Assembly (NCBI GenBank): GCA_946415365.1
Contig: CAMKSE010000030.1
Span: 1 to 33,720, forward strand
Reading direction: 5' to 3'
Source: an uncultured Prevotellaceae bacterium
GTDB lineage: Bacteria > Bacteroidota > Bacteroidia > Bacteroidales > Bacteroidaceae
DNA length: 33,720 bases
Translations under genes and position numbers: made by a program
Part shown: piece after piece, positions 1-8,202 of the stretch
How positions within the stretch are numbered: position 1 is the first letter of the stretch
How the letters are laid out: every line of letters begins with the position of its first letter
Notes under the pieces: generated by a model
Databases searched by the model: none
The model's input: only the letters and a program-made list of their open reading frames with translations
What the model was told of the DNA's origin: nothing

Positions 1-59
1 AGATCGTGTGCCAGAAGCTCGAGAACGGTCCCGTCGGCTTCGAGAACCCCTGGAAGTAA
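1..59 (+). CDS. 3' end of an unidentified gene
   Basis: An open frame enters from the left edge and reads 18 codons (ending in the residues ENPWK) before a TAA stop at 57-59. Too little is visible to name it. It is convergent with the HU-like gene and is followed by a strong hairpin terminator, so it is probably the real end of a rightward gene. Confidence 0.5.
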   Translation, partial: IVCQKLENGPVGFENPWK

Positions 60-91
60 GCGGTTAAGGATAACTAAAACACTTACAATAA

Positions 92-128
92 ATTGCCCCC
101 GGCCTGAAAGCTGGGGGCAATCTCGTTT
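92..128. terminator. Bidirectional intrinsic terminator between convergent genes
   Basis: A perfect 9-bp stem pairs ATTGCCCCC (92-100) with GGGGGCAAT (113-121). It extends inward by about three more pairs (one G-T) around a CTGAAA loop. A T-rich stretch follows on the plus strand (TCTCGTTTTA) and an A/T-rich stretch lies on the other side. It sits between the end of the rightward partial gene and the end of the leftward HU-like gene, where a shared terminator is expected. Confidence 0.8.
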
Positions 129-147
129 TAGGGACAAGCCCACCGAC

Positions 148-1020
148 TTAGTCGTTCTCGCCAGTGTCGTCGTCACTCTTGGTGAACGTCTTGCTGGCCA
201 CCTCGCTGGTCTGGCCGCCCATGATGGCGATAGCCTTCACGACACTCGTGTCGCTCAGGGTGAACGCTGCGCTGTAGAGCGTGCTCTCAGCCGTAGGCGT
301 TGAGCCGTCGGTGGTGTAGCGGATCTCAGCCCCCTGCTCAGCCTGGATGCTCACCGAGGTGGTCTCGGCAAACGGGGTCGTGCCGGTGATCTGAGGCGCC
401 ATCACAGTCTGTGTCTGACTGTCGTTCTCGCCCGTGCCGCCCTCAGAAGAGCCGTTACCGTTCGAACCTGAGTTCTCGCCACTGCCCTCGTCATCAGACT
501 GTGCAACTTCCCAAGCCGAGAGCGGGGTACGCAGGGTGTACGACTTCTTCTTGCCGCCGATGACCTTGTAGAAGGTCTCCACCAGATAGGCGAACTGCAG
601 CGAGCACTGTTCCTTGAACTTCTTCGAGGTGATCTCCTCGCCCTGAACATTCTCAGGGATGAAGATGAAGTTCACGCCCTCTACCAAGTTGTTCACACCC
701 TTGCGCAGTGCTTCCTCGATAGAGGCAGCACCACCTGTAACGGAAGTGACTGTGGGACGGAATGTTCCAAGGCCGTCGAGCTTGACGGGCTGTCCCTGTG
801 ACATCATCTCCTTGAGACACTTCACGATGGCAGCCATCACCAGTTGCATCAGCTCGTAGCTCACCAGCGTACCGCCGTGATCGGCCACGTGCTTGGCGAA
901 GCCTTTCGTCGACAAGGTTTCCTTACTCTCGGCCTCAGGGTAGTAGCGGCCGAACATGTCTGAATCCGGAACGATGTTCTTTCTCAGATTCACCAAAAAA
1001 GCAATGTTTTCTTTTGCCAT
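148..1020 (-). CDS. HU-like DNA-binding protein with C-terminal chitobiase-type (CHB_HEX_C) domain
   Basis: This 290-aa protein has an N-terminal HU/IHF-like DNA-binding region over roughly residues 1-170, with the typical LDGLGTFRP stretch near residue 81. An acidic, Ser/Gly/Asn-rich linker follows (about 173-205). The C-terminal domain (about 206-283) has the chitobiase/hexosaminidase C-terminal pattern, including IRYTTDGSTP and a VVKAIAI strand. HU-like proteins of this length are common beside DUF4248 and primase-type genes in Bacteroidales, which fits the neighbours here. A promoter matching the Bacteroidetes consensus lies about 90 bp upstream of the ATG. The HU half suggests nucleoid or mobile-element DNA binding. 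The role of an extracellular-type immunoglobulin-like domain on a DNA-binding protein is unknown. No signal peptide is visible. Confidence 0.85.
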   Translation of the reverse strand: MAKENIAFLVNLRKNIVPDSDMFGRYYPEAESKETLSTKGFAKHVADHGGTLVSYELMQLVMAAIVKCLKEMMSQGQPVKLDGLGTFRPTVTSVTGGAASIEEALRKGVNNLVEGVNFIFIPENVQGEEITSKKFKEQCSLQFAYLVETFYKVIGGKKKSYTLRTPLSAWEVAQSDDEGSGENSGSNGNGSSEGGTGENDSQTQTVMAPQITGTTPFAETTSVSIQAEQGAEIRYTTDGSTPTAESTLYSAAFTLSDTSVVKAIAIMGGQTSEVASKTFTKSDDDTGEND

Positions 1021-1108
1021 AACTTTAAAAAGGTATTAAATTATTAAGATCCCGTTGCGACCATCTACATCGGCTGGCCGCTTACCGCTTATTTTTTGTT
1101 TTGATAGT

Positions 1109-1141
1109 GCAAAGATACGCATTTTTTTTGAAATATGCAAG
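1109..1141 (-). promoter_or_regulatory. Bacteroidetes-type promoter of the HU-like gene
   Basis: On the minus strand the -7 element TATCTTTGC occupies 1117-1109. A CTTG at 1141-1138 lies 20 bases upstream, matching the Bacteroidetes TTTG-N19-21-TAnnTTTGY pattern with one mismatch in the upstream box. The predicted leader to the ATG at 1020 is about 85 nt. Confidence 0.65.
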
Positions 1142-1219
1142 CTTTTTTATAGTGTATATCCCCTTATTGCCACTTGCTGTAACTTATTGTAACTTAATGC
1201 GTTTTTTCTTGACGTAATA

Positions 1220-1252
1220 TTTGGTAATCTCATTATTTTTTTGTAATTTTGC
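1220..1252 (+). promoter_or_regulatory. Consensus Bacteroidetes promoter of the DUF4248 gene
   Basis: TTTG (1220-1223), a 20-base spacer and TAATTTTGC (1244-1252) match the Bacteroidetes sigma-ABfr consensus exactly. The start codon at 1256 lies only 3 bases after the -7 element. The transcript would therefore start at or beside the ATG, giving a leaderless or nearly leaderless mRNA. Confidence 0.7.
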
Positions 1253-1255
1253 AGT

Positions 1256-1456
1256 ATGGAAAAGACAATCAAAACATACGGTCGGATGGAGTTGGCTCAG
1301 ATGTATTTCCCAGCCATTGCTCCCCGCTCTGCCTGGAGGCGAATGAAGGATTTGCTTCAAGAAAATGCCTCGACGGCAGAGCTTGCATCCATGTCGCGGC
1401 GTGTCTTCATGCCCGCCGAGGTATCGCTCATCTTTAATACTTTTGGAAAACCTTGA
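1256..1456 (+). CDS. DUF4248 family small protein
   Basis: The 66-aa protein contains KTYGRMELAQMYFP near the N terminus, then a SAWRRMKD helix, and near the C terminus the segment FMPAEVSLIFNTFGKP. These are the hallmarks of the small Bacteroidales DUF4248 family, which resembles a winged-helix or MerR-like DNA-binding fold. The ATG at 1256 begins a few residues before the conserved core, so it is the right start although it almost abuts the promoter. The gene is transcribed away from the HU-like gene. In Bacteroidales this family often sits next to HU-like and VirE/DUF3987 genes, as here. A regulatory role for the module is plausible but unproven. Confidence 0.85.
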   Translation: MEKTIKTYGRMELAQMYFPAIAPRSAWRRMKDLLQENASTAELASMSRRVFMPAEVSLIFNTFGKP

Positions 1457-1604
1457 AAATTCCTTACATTACATCTTTTTCATTTACCTCCTTTCCCGAG
1501 TCCACCCCGGGCTTTTGGGTAGTCCGCCCAAGCCTCCCTCCCTGTCCGCCCAGGGCAGACTCTGAAAAAGGGGTAATACAGATGATTAGCCAAAAGTAAT
1601 TTTT

Positions 1605-3617
1605 CTAAACATTATGTCGCTTTCTTTTGACATAGTGTCCCTGGCTGGTGCGTTCTATCAACTGATGGCGACTGATAATGTTGCCAAGATATCGTTGAGC
1701 CGTTTTGAGAGGTATGCCGACAGATTTGGCTGTCAGTTCAAACTCCTTGGTGGTAAACTCATCTCCCAGTGCCAGATAAAGTTGCTGTTCACGAGGTTTC
1801 ATGGGTTGGATGGTCAGCGAAGCATCATCACTGGGTCGCAGCAGAGAGTTATAGACGAAAGCCGTGTGCGCCACCAGGCAGTCGATGATGGTCATGGCCG
1901 TCTGGAAGTCATCATCAGTACAGGCGAAGGCTTGCTGTTGTGTGTCTGCAAGATGTCCATATTCAAAGTTGCGTAGGGTGGTCAGTATCATCATGATGCG
2001 GAAGGCAACGAGGGCGATACGTACGATGAAGGCTGCAAATTCTTCGCCATAGAGTCCTATTTGCTCGGGAAGCAGCGGTCTGAAATGTTCGTCGAAAGCG
2101 TGCTCTTGTTCCTCGGTCAACACTATCTGTATTCGGCTGCTGCCGCGTGATGCCAGCTGGTCGTACATCACCTTGATGCTCTGTCCGATCTCGAAATATC
2201 GGTCGGCTGTAGGCTTCTTTTCCTTGAAGGGACTGCGCCACTCCAGATTTCCTTTGGTGCAGTAGAATAGGTTGCGCGATGATGTGCCGTTTTCGTTCTG
2301 CTTTGGGGAGAGCAGTTCTGGAATCTGCTTAGGTGTACAGGTGATAAGCATGCCCAGTTGTGGCTCGTCGATGACGATATGCTGTTTGTCCTTTGCGCGG
2401 GTACTGTCGATGCTTTCATGGTGGAAAGCCTTGCGGAATGCATCGCTGAACTGTCCCCACTCCTGTGTAAGTGCCTGTGAGAGTGTGTCGGCTTCGGTAG
2501 AGAATACGAGTCCTCGCCCGCCAAAGTTGTAGAGGTCTTGCTTGAAGGCCGCCGCTGACGAGTCGGCAGATATGAAGATGCGACGATATACCGGCTCTTC
2601 CGGCTCCTGACCGGCAGTCTCGGCATTCTTGCCACGCTGTTGCTTACGGGCTTCCCAAGCGGCATGCTCCTCCTTGTATTCAGCCATCAGGGCGTAGTAC
2701 TGTTTACGTAAATCCTCGTCGATAGGCATGAGAATTTGGCGAATATCATCGATCGCTCCTTTGTGACCGATACCTGCCTGTCCGAGAATAAAGAGGTAAA
2801 AAGGTGTATAGACCCGCTTACCGCCGTAGATGCCATAGACGTTGGGCTCTGCTATGGCCAGGCAGTCGATGCTTGTCAGCAATTGCTTATCCTGTTCCTC
2901 AGCCGAATCATTCTCACTTACTATTCTTTGCAGAGTAACCGGCAACTTGCTCCTGTCCAGATCCTGGCTGAAAGTCCGACTGAACGAAAACCTCAAAACC
3001 TCAGTTTCCTCACCGCTCTGAGGTATTTTTGTCTGAGTGCCAGCAGTAGGCGTATTATTCTTGTTAAGATTTTGATTATTAATATTTTGACTACTTCCTG
3101 TAAGTTCCTTCTGCTGTAGATTCTCATTTGCCTCACAGCCGTGAGGTTTTTGAGGATTTGAGGTAAACTCGGCTGATGGATAACTGCGAGAGAGGGCCGA
3201 CAAGTCAACTCCAGCCTGCTTCGCCATGTTGTAGAACGTAGCGATTGTAGTGCGTCCGTCATGTTTCGACAGACACTCCTGCCATTTCTTCTCACAGTCA
3301 GCCTGACGATACTTCGTGCTCTGGGCACAAAGGGTGTGGTAGATGTCGTGCCCACTGGCACCCAAGCCATGAGCCAGTGCGAAACCCAATTGCAGGTAGT
3401 CATCGTACGACTCCGCAATGTTAGCACCACGCCCTATGAGTTCGTCGCATACAGCCTGTGCCTTGGCCAGTTCCCCATCGGGGGGAACACTGGCTGAGGG
3501 GTTTACAACTGGAGCACTTACGATTTTGGTCTCATTCTTAGTCTCACTGTTGGCGTTATTCTCCTGAGAAGCCCACGCCAGAGGGTCAAATACTTTATTA
3601 TTCATAGTCTTATACAT
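1605..3617 (-). CDS. DUF3987 primase/helicase-like protein with PriCT-2 domain
   Basis: This 670-aa protein has a PriCT-2-like (primase C-terminal) region at about residues 40-125, containing YDDYLQLGFALAHGLG and CEKKWQECLSKHDGR. A low-complexity Asn/Gln/Thr linker follows. A large DUF3987 core (about 215-560) carries a P-loop-like segment, GQAGIGHKGA. Family knowledge points to a role in replication initiation or primase-helicase function of integrated elements in Bacteroidetes. It begins 2 bases after the stop of the BT4734-like gene, so the two are translated from one mRNA and probably act together as a split VirE-type protein. The P-loop departs from the standard GxxGxGKS/T (GHKG), so ATP binding is not assured. 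Confidence 0.85.
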   Translation of the reverse strand: MYKTMNNKVFDPLAWASQENNANSETKNETKIVSAPVVNPSASVPPDGELAKAQAVCDELIGRGANIAESYDDYLQLGFALAHGLGASGHDIYHTLCAQSTKYRQADCEKKWQECLSKHDGRTTIATFYNMAKQAGVDLSALSRSYPSAEFTSNPQKPHGCEANENLQQKELTGSSQNINNQNLNKNNTPTAGTQTKIPQSGEETEVLRFSFSRTFSQDLDRSKLPVTLQRIVSENDSAEEQDKQLLTSIDCLAIAEPNVYGIYGGKRVYTPFYLFILGQAGIGHKGAIDDIRQILMPIDEDLRKQYYALMAEYKEEHAAWEARKQQRGKNAETAGQEPEEPVYRRIFISADSSAAAFKQDLYNFGGRGLVFSTEADTLSQALTQEWGQFSDAFRKAFHHESIDSTRAKDKQHIVIDEPQLGMLITCTPKQIPELLSPKQNENGTSSRNLFYCTKGNLEWRSPFKEKKPTADRYFEIGQSIKVMYDQLASRGSSRIQIVLTEEQEHAFDEHFRPLLPEQIGLYGEEFAAFIVRIALVAFRIMMILTTLRNFEYGHLADTQQQAFACTDDDFQTAMTIIDCLVAHTAFVYNSLLRPSDDASLTIQPMKPREQQLYLALGDEFTTKEFELTAKSVGIPLKTAQRYLGNIISRHQLIERTSQGHYVKRKRHNV

Positions 3618-3619
3618 TT

Positions 3620-4249
3620 TTAAATGAAAAATTCATATTGGTCAGCACGCAGATATGCATCTGGATCGTAGCTGATGAAGCATGCATGAGAGAGATTGGC
3701 TACCGACGAGTCCACCTGTTTGTCGCCCAATCCGTAGGTCTGGATCAGATAGTTTCGGATTGCATTGAACCAGATCTTATAGTCGTACTGTTTCAAATCC
3801 ACCTCGACAAACCATTTAAGTCCGTGCCCTCTGGGCGAGGTGAACATCAGGAGGGTCTTTTCTCCGAAGAAGGGGTCTTGAATCAGCAGTTGCTTCATCT
3901 CTTTTGGAGAAATCTTACGCACCATCTTTTCAGAGTCGTCGTCCAAATGATCGAGGTCGATACATACCATGTTAGAGACCTCCAGAAGTGAATTGTCATC
4001 GCAATAATAGAAGGTGCCGCCGGGGGTAACGTAGTCGAAATTCATACCCTTGAACTGCCGTTGTCCCTCTTCACCGGTAATGCATCTCAGCCTGTTCGTC
4101 CTTGATACGAGATCAAAATTGCGGTCGGGGTCGTGTCCGAACTGCAGATACTTCATGGTGACATACATCCACACCCAGAACAGGCTCACCACTTTCAGTG
4201 GAGCCTTGTTCCAAACGGGAGCTTTAAAAAAAGATATTCTAATTTCCAT
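3620..4249 (-). CDS. BT4734-like / VirE N-terminal domain protein (PrimPol-type)
   Basis: The 209-aa protein contains MVCIDLDHL, a predicted metal-binding acidic strand of the primase-polymerase fold, and TSPRGHGLKWFVEV, the conserved second motif of the BT4734-like N-terminal domain. It ends with SHACFISYDPDAYL, another family signature. In this family the domain is normally followed by a DUF3987 protein, which is what lies immediately downstream. It is likely the catalytic primase half of the module. No convincing TAnnTTTG promoter is visible upstream, but the 237-bp gap behind it holds repeats and palindromes. Confidence 0.85.
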   Translation of the reverse strand: MEIRISFFKAPVWNKAPLKVVSLFWVWMYVTMKYLQFGHDPDRNFDLVSRTNRLRCITGEEGQRQFKGMNFDYVTPGGTFYYCDDNSLLEVSNMVCIDLDHLDDDSEKMVRKISPKEMKQLLIQDPFFGEKTLLMFTSPRGHGLKWFVEVDLKQYDYKIWFNAIRNYLIQTYGLGDKQVDSSVANLSHACFISYDPDAYLRADQYEFFI

Positions 4250-4271
4250 ATTTTTTATTTCCCTCGCTAAT

Positions 4272-4290
4272 ATGAGGGTTCCTCATGAGG
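4272..4290. repeat. Nested ATGAGG/CCTCAT palindromes upstream of the primase pair
   Basis: ATGAGG (4272-4277), CCTCAT (4281-4286) and ATGAGG (4285-4290) give a 6-bp hairpin with a GTT loop and an overlapping perfect 10-bp palindrome CCTCATGAGG (4281-4290). They begin 22 bp upstream of the BT4734-like start codon, a plausible operator position. Confidence 0.45.
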
Positions 4291-4304
4291 TATCATTTTC
4301 TCTA

Positions 4305-4468
4305 TCTCTACCTTTCACAGAATCGGGAATCGGAAGGTAGAGAAAACGACATAATAGAAATGTGATTATCCATTAAAGAAAACTGCGAAAGTCCTTTGTT
4401 ACAAGTACTTTCGCAGAAATATAAATAATCGAAAAAAATATTGTTAAGGTAGAGAAAAAGGTAGAGAA
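4305..4468. repeat. Iteron-like AAGGTAGAGA repeats
   Basis: The 10-mer AAGGTAGAGA occurs at 4334-4343, 4446-4455 and 4458-4467, and once inverted at 4305-4314. The inverted copy forms a perfect 10-bp stem with 4334-4343. The last two copies are spaced at a 12-base period. The set lies between the primase pair and the Argonaute operon. Function is not shown; binding sites for an element-encoded protein are one reading. Confidence 0.6.
4375..4416 (-). terminator. Intrinsic terminator of the Argonaute operon
   Basis: CTGCGAAAGT (4383-4392) and ACTTTCGCAG (4407-4416) form a perfect 10-bp stem with a 14-base loop. Read on the minus strand the stem is followed by TTTTCTTTAAT. It lies about 70 bases after the stop of the Argonaute partner gene. 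Confidence 0.8.
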
Positions 4469-4486
4469 CTCAACATCTATCTTCTC

Positions 4487-5707
4487 TTAGTACTTTTTCT
4501 TGGATGAATTCAACTCTTTGACATATGCTTTTTCAGTCAGTTGCTTATAATGAGCATCTTGATACTCTTCTTCCTTATCAGTAGAATACTGTTGAAGCAC
4601 CTCTCCAATGGGTGAAGTCAACAACTTTACAAGCCAATCCAACTTTTTCACGATATCTTGCTGAGGGCTTTCAGTAGTGCTCTTTAGCGAATCAGCACTG
4701 ATGGGTACATGTCTGACCTTTCTTTTGCCTTGAGTCTGAATTACAAAGTGTGAGGCGACAATATTCCAAAAGTTTTCCTTTGATGGGTATGTTAGAGAAT
4801 TCTTTAACTGCCGGAAGAAATATACCAACTCTTTCTTAGCTGCTTTCCACACAAGTTGTTCATCCTCTTTAAGCAACTTACCCGTAAAGAGCTTTTCGAC
4901 TATTCTTCTAACCTTTGCCTTATCCTTATCCTTGGCATTCACAAAATCACTAAATAGAGAATCGCAGAATAAAGCCATCCTTTTTTCAGCTATTTTCGAA
5001 TCTTCATTAAGAAGACTATCACAGGTAAAAGTAGATTTCGTGAAAGTATTAGTTTTATTCTTTACAAGTCTTTTTCCATTTGTCTTTGCTTTAGGAGATG
5101 ACTTCTTCGATATATTATCAGCATCTATAGGTTTTATCTGGAAGAGTAAATCTGTACTCCATCCAGCGACTGAAGCATAGAAAGTTGGTACGTCATATAT
5201 GTCTATCGGGTTGATAGCGTCTTTGTAACGATGTTGCATCTCCATATAGCAATGACACAAAGAGGCAACAATGAATCGTAAAATAACCGCATATTCCTTT
5301 TCTGCCCGCTGATTCATGAAGTCTGCACATTCTTGAACGAGAGTATTTGCATTTACAGGAAACAGCTGTTCCCTGTCAACAGCATCGTGTACCAATGTGA
5401 TAATAGTTTCACGTGTCATCTTCCAATAATATGAAGTCAATTCACCATTGTCATCGTTTGACAATTTGGAAGATATATCATGAAGATAATGGATTATCTC
5501 ATTATTTACGATTCTGCAATAATATCTTATCCGACTACTAAACATCAACTCAGGCTTAAAACTGACGACATATGAAATGTCTGCAGGCATCTCATCTTCA
5601 TCAACTGTCATCAAACGTTCGCGGTAGATGCTATCTGAGAGTGCATTGTCCTTACGCCATGGCTGTCGGCTTCCGTGAAGAATATCATGTATAGTTTCAA
5701 ATATCAT
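4487..5707 (-). CDS. Unrecognised Argonaute-partner protein
   Basis: With the ATG at 5707 the product is 406 aa. An upstream GTG at 5755 would add 16 residues but overlaps the Argonaute end. I do not recognise a family or an enzyme motif. It has a helical N-terminal half (about residues 1-190), a basic Lys/Thr/Ser-rich linker (about 200-229) and a second helical half containing FFRQLKNSLTYP. No signal peptide or clear transmembrane segment is visible. It starts 19 bases after the Argonaute stop, shares its low GC (17 of 60 bases at 5041-5100 by hand count), and ends before a terminator. It is therefore the co-expressed second component and the candidate effector or regulator of the Argonaute system. 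A mobile-element gene that simply lies downstream is the alternative. Confidence 0.75.
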   Translation of the reverse strand: MIFETIHDILHGSRQPWRKDNALSDSIYRERLMTVDEDEMPADISYVVSFKPELMFSSRIRYYCRIVNNEIIHYLHDISSKLSNDDNGELTSYYWKMTRETIITLVHDAVDREQLFPVNANTLVQECADFMNQRAEKEYAVILRFIVASLCHCYMEMQHRYKDAINPIDIYDVPTFYASVAGWSTDLLFQIKPIDADNISKKSSPKAKTNGKRLVKNKTNTFTKSTFTCDSLLNEDSKIAEKRMALFCDSLFSDFVNAKDKDKAKVRRIVEKLFTGKLLKEDEQLVWKAAKKELVYFFRQLKNSLTYPSKENFWNIVASHFVIQTQGKRKVRHVPISADSLKSTTESPQQDIVKKLDWLVKLLTSPIGEVLQQYSTDKEEEYQDAHYKQLTEKAYVKELNSSKKKY

Positions 5708-5726
5708 ATTACCCAAGAAAAGGATT

Positions 5727-7958
5727 TTATAAGAACCATAGGCTACGGTTGTCACAGTAAGCAGTTGGATTGTCGAAATGTGGCATAATCTCAGCCATCA
5801 TTTCAGGGTATTTGATAGTGACTGGCAACCCTTGTTGCTTCACAGATTTCCAATAGATACGACTGAACTGATAAACTTGTTCTATCAGTTGTCGAACCAC
5901 ATTGCCGTCAATGTCACCTTGGCGATTGGGGCAAATGATAGTGAGTTTTACAGGAAATGGGAAACCATCTGTAGGTTTGAAATTATTGTCGTCATAACGT
6001 GTATTACTACATAATAGGAAACGCTGTCCTTCACGCACGTGTCCAAGGTTAACGTAGCGTCCACTAATGGGCATTAGGCTGTCATAACTTATATTCTTAA
6101 TGGAGTATCGGCTCTCCGCATCGAAGAGAACTACATCTTCTGACTCCGTCTTGTTGATGGTAATAACATAAACAGGAATATCAAGTTCGAGACTGTTAAG
6201 CATCTTTTCAATCAACACAAATTCGTATCTCAGACTCAGTTTCTTATAGTAGTGAATAATGAGACGGCTCGGCTTGTCGTTAACAGAAGTATAAGAGATT
6301 ATCGCATCCTTTATAGCGCCTACCAGTTCTCTGAGCTCTGACTTTTGGAAGTAATTATATTTGTTGAATACACCTTTGTTATCAAACAAGAAGGCAGCTC
6401 CAAGATATTGGTTTTGTTCACTTTTGAATGCCCCGATACCGATTATCAGTTCCCGCTGTTCTGCCTCGTCAAGCAGCCAAGGAGCCCCACCTAACTTTGC
6501 ACAAATAGCAACACTCATGTTCTGTAGAGTATAGACAAAGTTCTTATATTGACTTCTACAGTCTTTATCTATTGTCTCTCTCATTTTTACGACATCAATG
6601 CACTGGGTTGGTATGCCAAGCTTGAGAAAAGATTCTTTTACCTTATAGTAACATTTTCTTGATTCACGGTCATCTGCGTATTTGTTGATAGGCGACAAAT
6701 AGATTCCAACGTACTTCACATCCATATTGCGATTTATATAGCAGTCACGTTGTAGTGCAGCCTTAACTTCTGGCACGGGATTATGGGGGTCAGAGAAAAT
6801 AATTTGAAAATCTTCACCTGCATAGTCCACATTTGCCCCTATGTAAGAGCTTAGTTGTTTACTCCATTTCGACTGTCCATAGTTACCCATTTTAAAATAC
6901 CTGAAGATGTTTTCTGCCTCATTTCTGTCATCTTCGTGAAATATGGTTATAAGCTTCACCTCCTTATATGGACACATTACAGCAGGACCATTGTTAATGC
7001 CAACCTGTGGACGTACATTTTTCATTCCATTCCCAAAAGTCAACAATCGCTTGTGGACATCAGCAATGTCAACCTGCAATTCATTGATTTTAGTAAATTC
7101 TGTTGCTAACTCGGGGAATATTTGTCTCAACTCGTCGCTATTCAGGTATTTCTCTTTAAAGTTAGTAATCTTTCTTAGATACTTGACATATTTACTTTCC
7201 CTTATTGTATAACTTTCTTCAGAGTTGTCAATTCCTAACAGATGCTTCATTTGGCCTGTAAGTATGGGGCGTGTTGTTGAACGATCGTAAGTGATGTTCA
7301 ATTCATGCATTCTTGACAGTTCCAAAATACGTCGTATGATGTGGCCATCTTTCTCAACTCTTATCATCACCTTATGAACCATATCAATATCAAGGGGACT
7401 GTTGGGGGTAAAAGGGTCATCGGAGGTTAATTGGTTCAACGTTACATTCAACATCGACGCTGGACGATCGCTGGCGATGAGCAGATAAGGCCGATGATTA
7501 AATGTGTCGAAACGAACTTTTAGAGTAAACCGGTCTATCTGCCAAATTTTAACATCCTTTCCTTTGAACTTAACTTTTATAGGTGGCTGTTCCGACTGTA
7601 CCCACACTTGCAAATCACGGGTAATACCCGATTGTGTAAAAATCAGATTATCATATTTTGCAAGATGTATTTTCAAACGATTATTATAATATCGCTTCAC
7701 GAAGTTCTCGTTGGCTTCGTCATTAAAATCAATTACTATTGGTTTAAATCCTTCCTTCGGAAAGGGCGAAAAATAGATATTCCCACTTTCACCCTGTTCT
7801 GAATCCTTAATAAAGTCTTTAATTTCCTTAGGAAATACAGACTTATGTTTCATCATTTCACTTTTCTTCTGCGCGTCGCTAATGGCAGAGAAGTAGCATG
7901 TTACTCCCTCTGAGGGATAACGGAAAGCCAAAGTATTTAAAAATAAAGATTCTGTCAT
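5727..7958 (-). CDS. Prokaryotic Argonaute (long form, PIWI domain, probably catalytically inactive)
   Basis: This 743-aa protein has the length of a long prokaryotic Argonaute. The C-terminal third is a PIWI domain: KLGGAPWLLDE leads into the first core strand LIIGIGAF (504-511), later RLIIHYYKKLS, and near the end LPVTIKYPEMMAEIMPHFDN, the conserved PIWI C-terminal segment. Family knowledge places guide-strand binding in MID-PIWI. In active PIWI domains the first catalytic Asp follows the IGI strand. Here that position is Gly509, and the strand that normally carries HRDG reads HYYKK, so the DEDX tetrad looks lost. The protein probably binds a guide and target without cutting and signals through the downstream partner. 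Its low GC (16 of 60 bases at 7141-7200) suggests transfer. A near-consensus TAATTTTTGC lies just upstream of the start, but with one extra T. Confidence 0.88.
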   Translation of the reverse strand: MTESLFLNTLAFRYPSEGVTCYFSAISDAQKKSEMMKHKSVFPKEIKDFIKDSEQGESGNIYFSPFPKEGFKPIVIDFNDEANENFVKRYYNNRLKIHLAKYDNLIFTQSGITRDLQVWVQSEQPPIKVKFKGKDVKIWQIDRFTLKVRFDTFNHRPYLLIASDRPASMLNVTLNQLTSDDPFTPNSPLDIDMVHKVMIRVEKDGHIIRRILELSRMHELNITYDRSTTRPILTGQMKHLLGIDNSEESYTIRESKYVKYLRKITNFKEKYLNSDELRQIFPELATEFTKINELQVDIADVHKRLLTFGNGMKNVRPQVGINNGPAVMCPYKEVKLITIFHEDDRNEAENIFRYFKMGNYGQSKWSKQLSSYIGANVDYAGEDFQIIFSDPHNPVPEVKAALQRDCYINRNMDVKYVGIYLSPINKYADDRESRKCYYKVKESFLKLGIPTQCIDVVKMRETIDKDCRSQYKNFVYTLQNMSVAICAKLGGAPWLLDEAEQRELIIGIGAFKSEQNQYLGAAFLFDNKGVFNKYNYFQKSELRELVGAIKDAIISYTSVNDKPSRLIIHYYKKLSLRYEFVLIEKMLNSLELDIPVYVITINKTESEDVVLFDAESRYSIKNISYDSLMPISGRYVNLGHVREGQRFLLCSNTRYDDNNFKPTDGFPFPVKLTIICPNRQGDIDGNVVRQLIEQVYQFSRIYWKSVKQQGLPVTIKYPEMMAEIMPHFDNPTAYCDNRSLWFL

Positions 7959-8123
7959 AAATGTTTTATAGCAAAAATTATGCCAAACGCCTCAGTTATA
8001 AGAAAATGCCATTAAATGCCAAAACTCCCTATCGTTTAAGATGGAATTTGTTCAGAATTGTCAGTTTTTGTTAATCTTTTGCAGTTTTTTTGTTCATGCT
8101 GGCATTATTATGCAACATTTTAG

Positions 8124-8132
8124 TATCTTTGC
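8124..8132 (+). promoter_or_regulatory. -7 element of the helicase-methyltransferase operon
   Basis: TATCTTTGC (8124-8132) matches the Bacteroidetes TAnnTTTGY element. The upstream box is weak (CTGG at 8099-8102, 21-base spacing). Transcription from here would leave a leader of about 330 nt before the helicase ATG at 8469. Confidence 0.6.
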
Positions 8133-8139
8133 ATGCAAG

Positions 8140-8202
8140 TACTGCCGATATGCCGTAAACGGTGTAAGCTAAGGCTGATTCTCTGAGTGCAGGGTGGCGG
8201 TA
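8140..8202 (+). ncRNA. Candidate structured leader RNA
   Basis: Just after the predicted start site, TACTGCC (8140-8146) pairs with GGCGGTA (8196-8202) in a 7-bp stem (one G-U) that encloses 49 nt. Inside it, GCCG (8152-8155) pairs with CGGT (8160-8163) around a TAAA loop. The closed, branched shape at the 5' end of a long leader suggests a regulatory RNA element or a small processed RNA. The reverse-strand translation of this stretch resembles short hypothetical peptides that I recall being predicted in many Prevotella genomes. If so, the DNA rather than the peptide is conserved; this was not checked. Confidence 0.4.

Noticed and set aside
1522..1560. GTCCGCCC repeats and near-palindrome after the DUF4248 gene
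   Set aside because: The stem would leave a one-base loop and there is no T-tract on the plus strand, so it is not a convincing terminator.
7966..7982. TAATTTTTGC as a promoter for the Argonaute gene
   Set aside because: It has one T too many for TAnnTTTGC and no TTTG box at the right distance; noted only as a near match.
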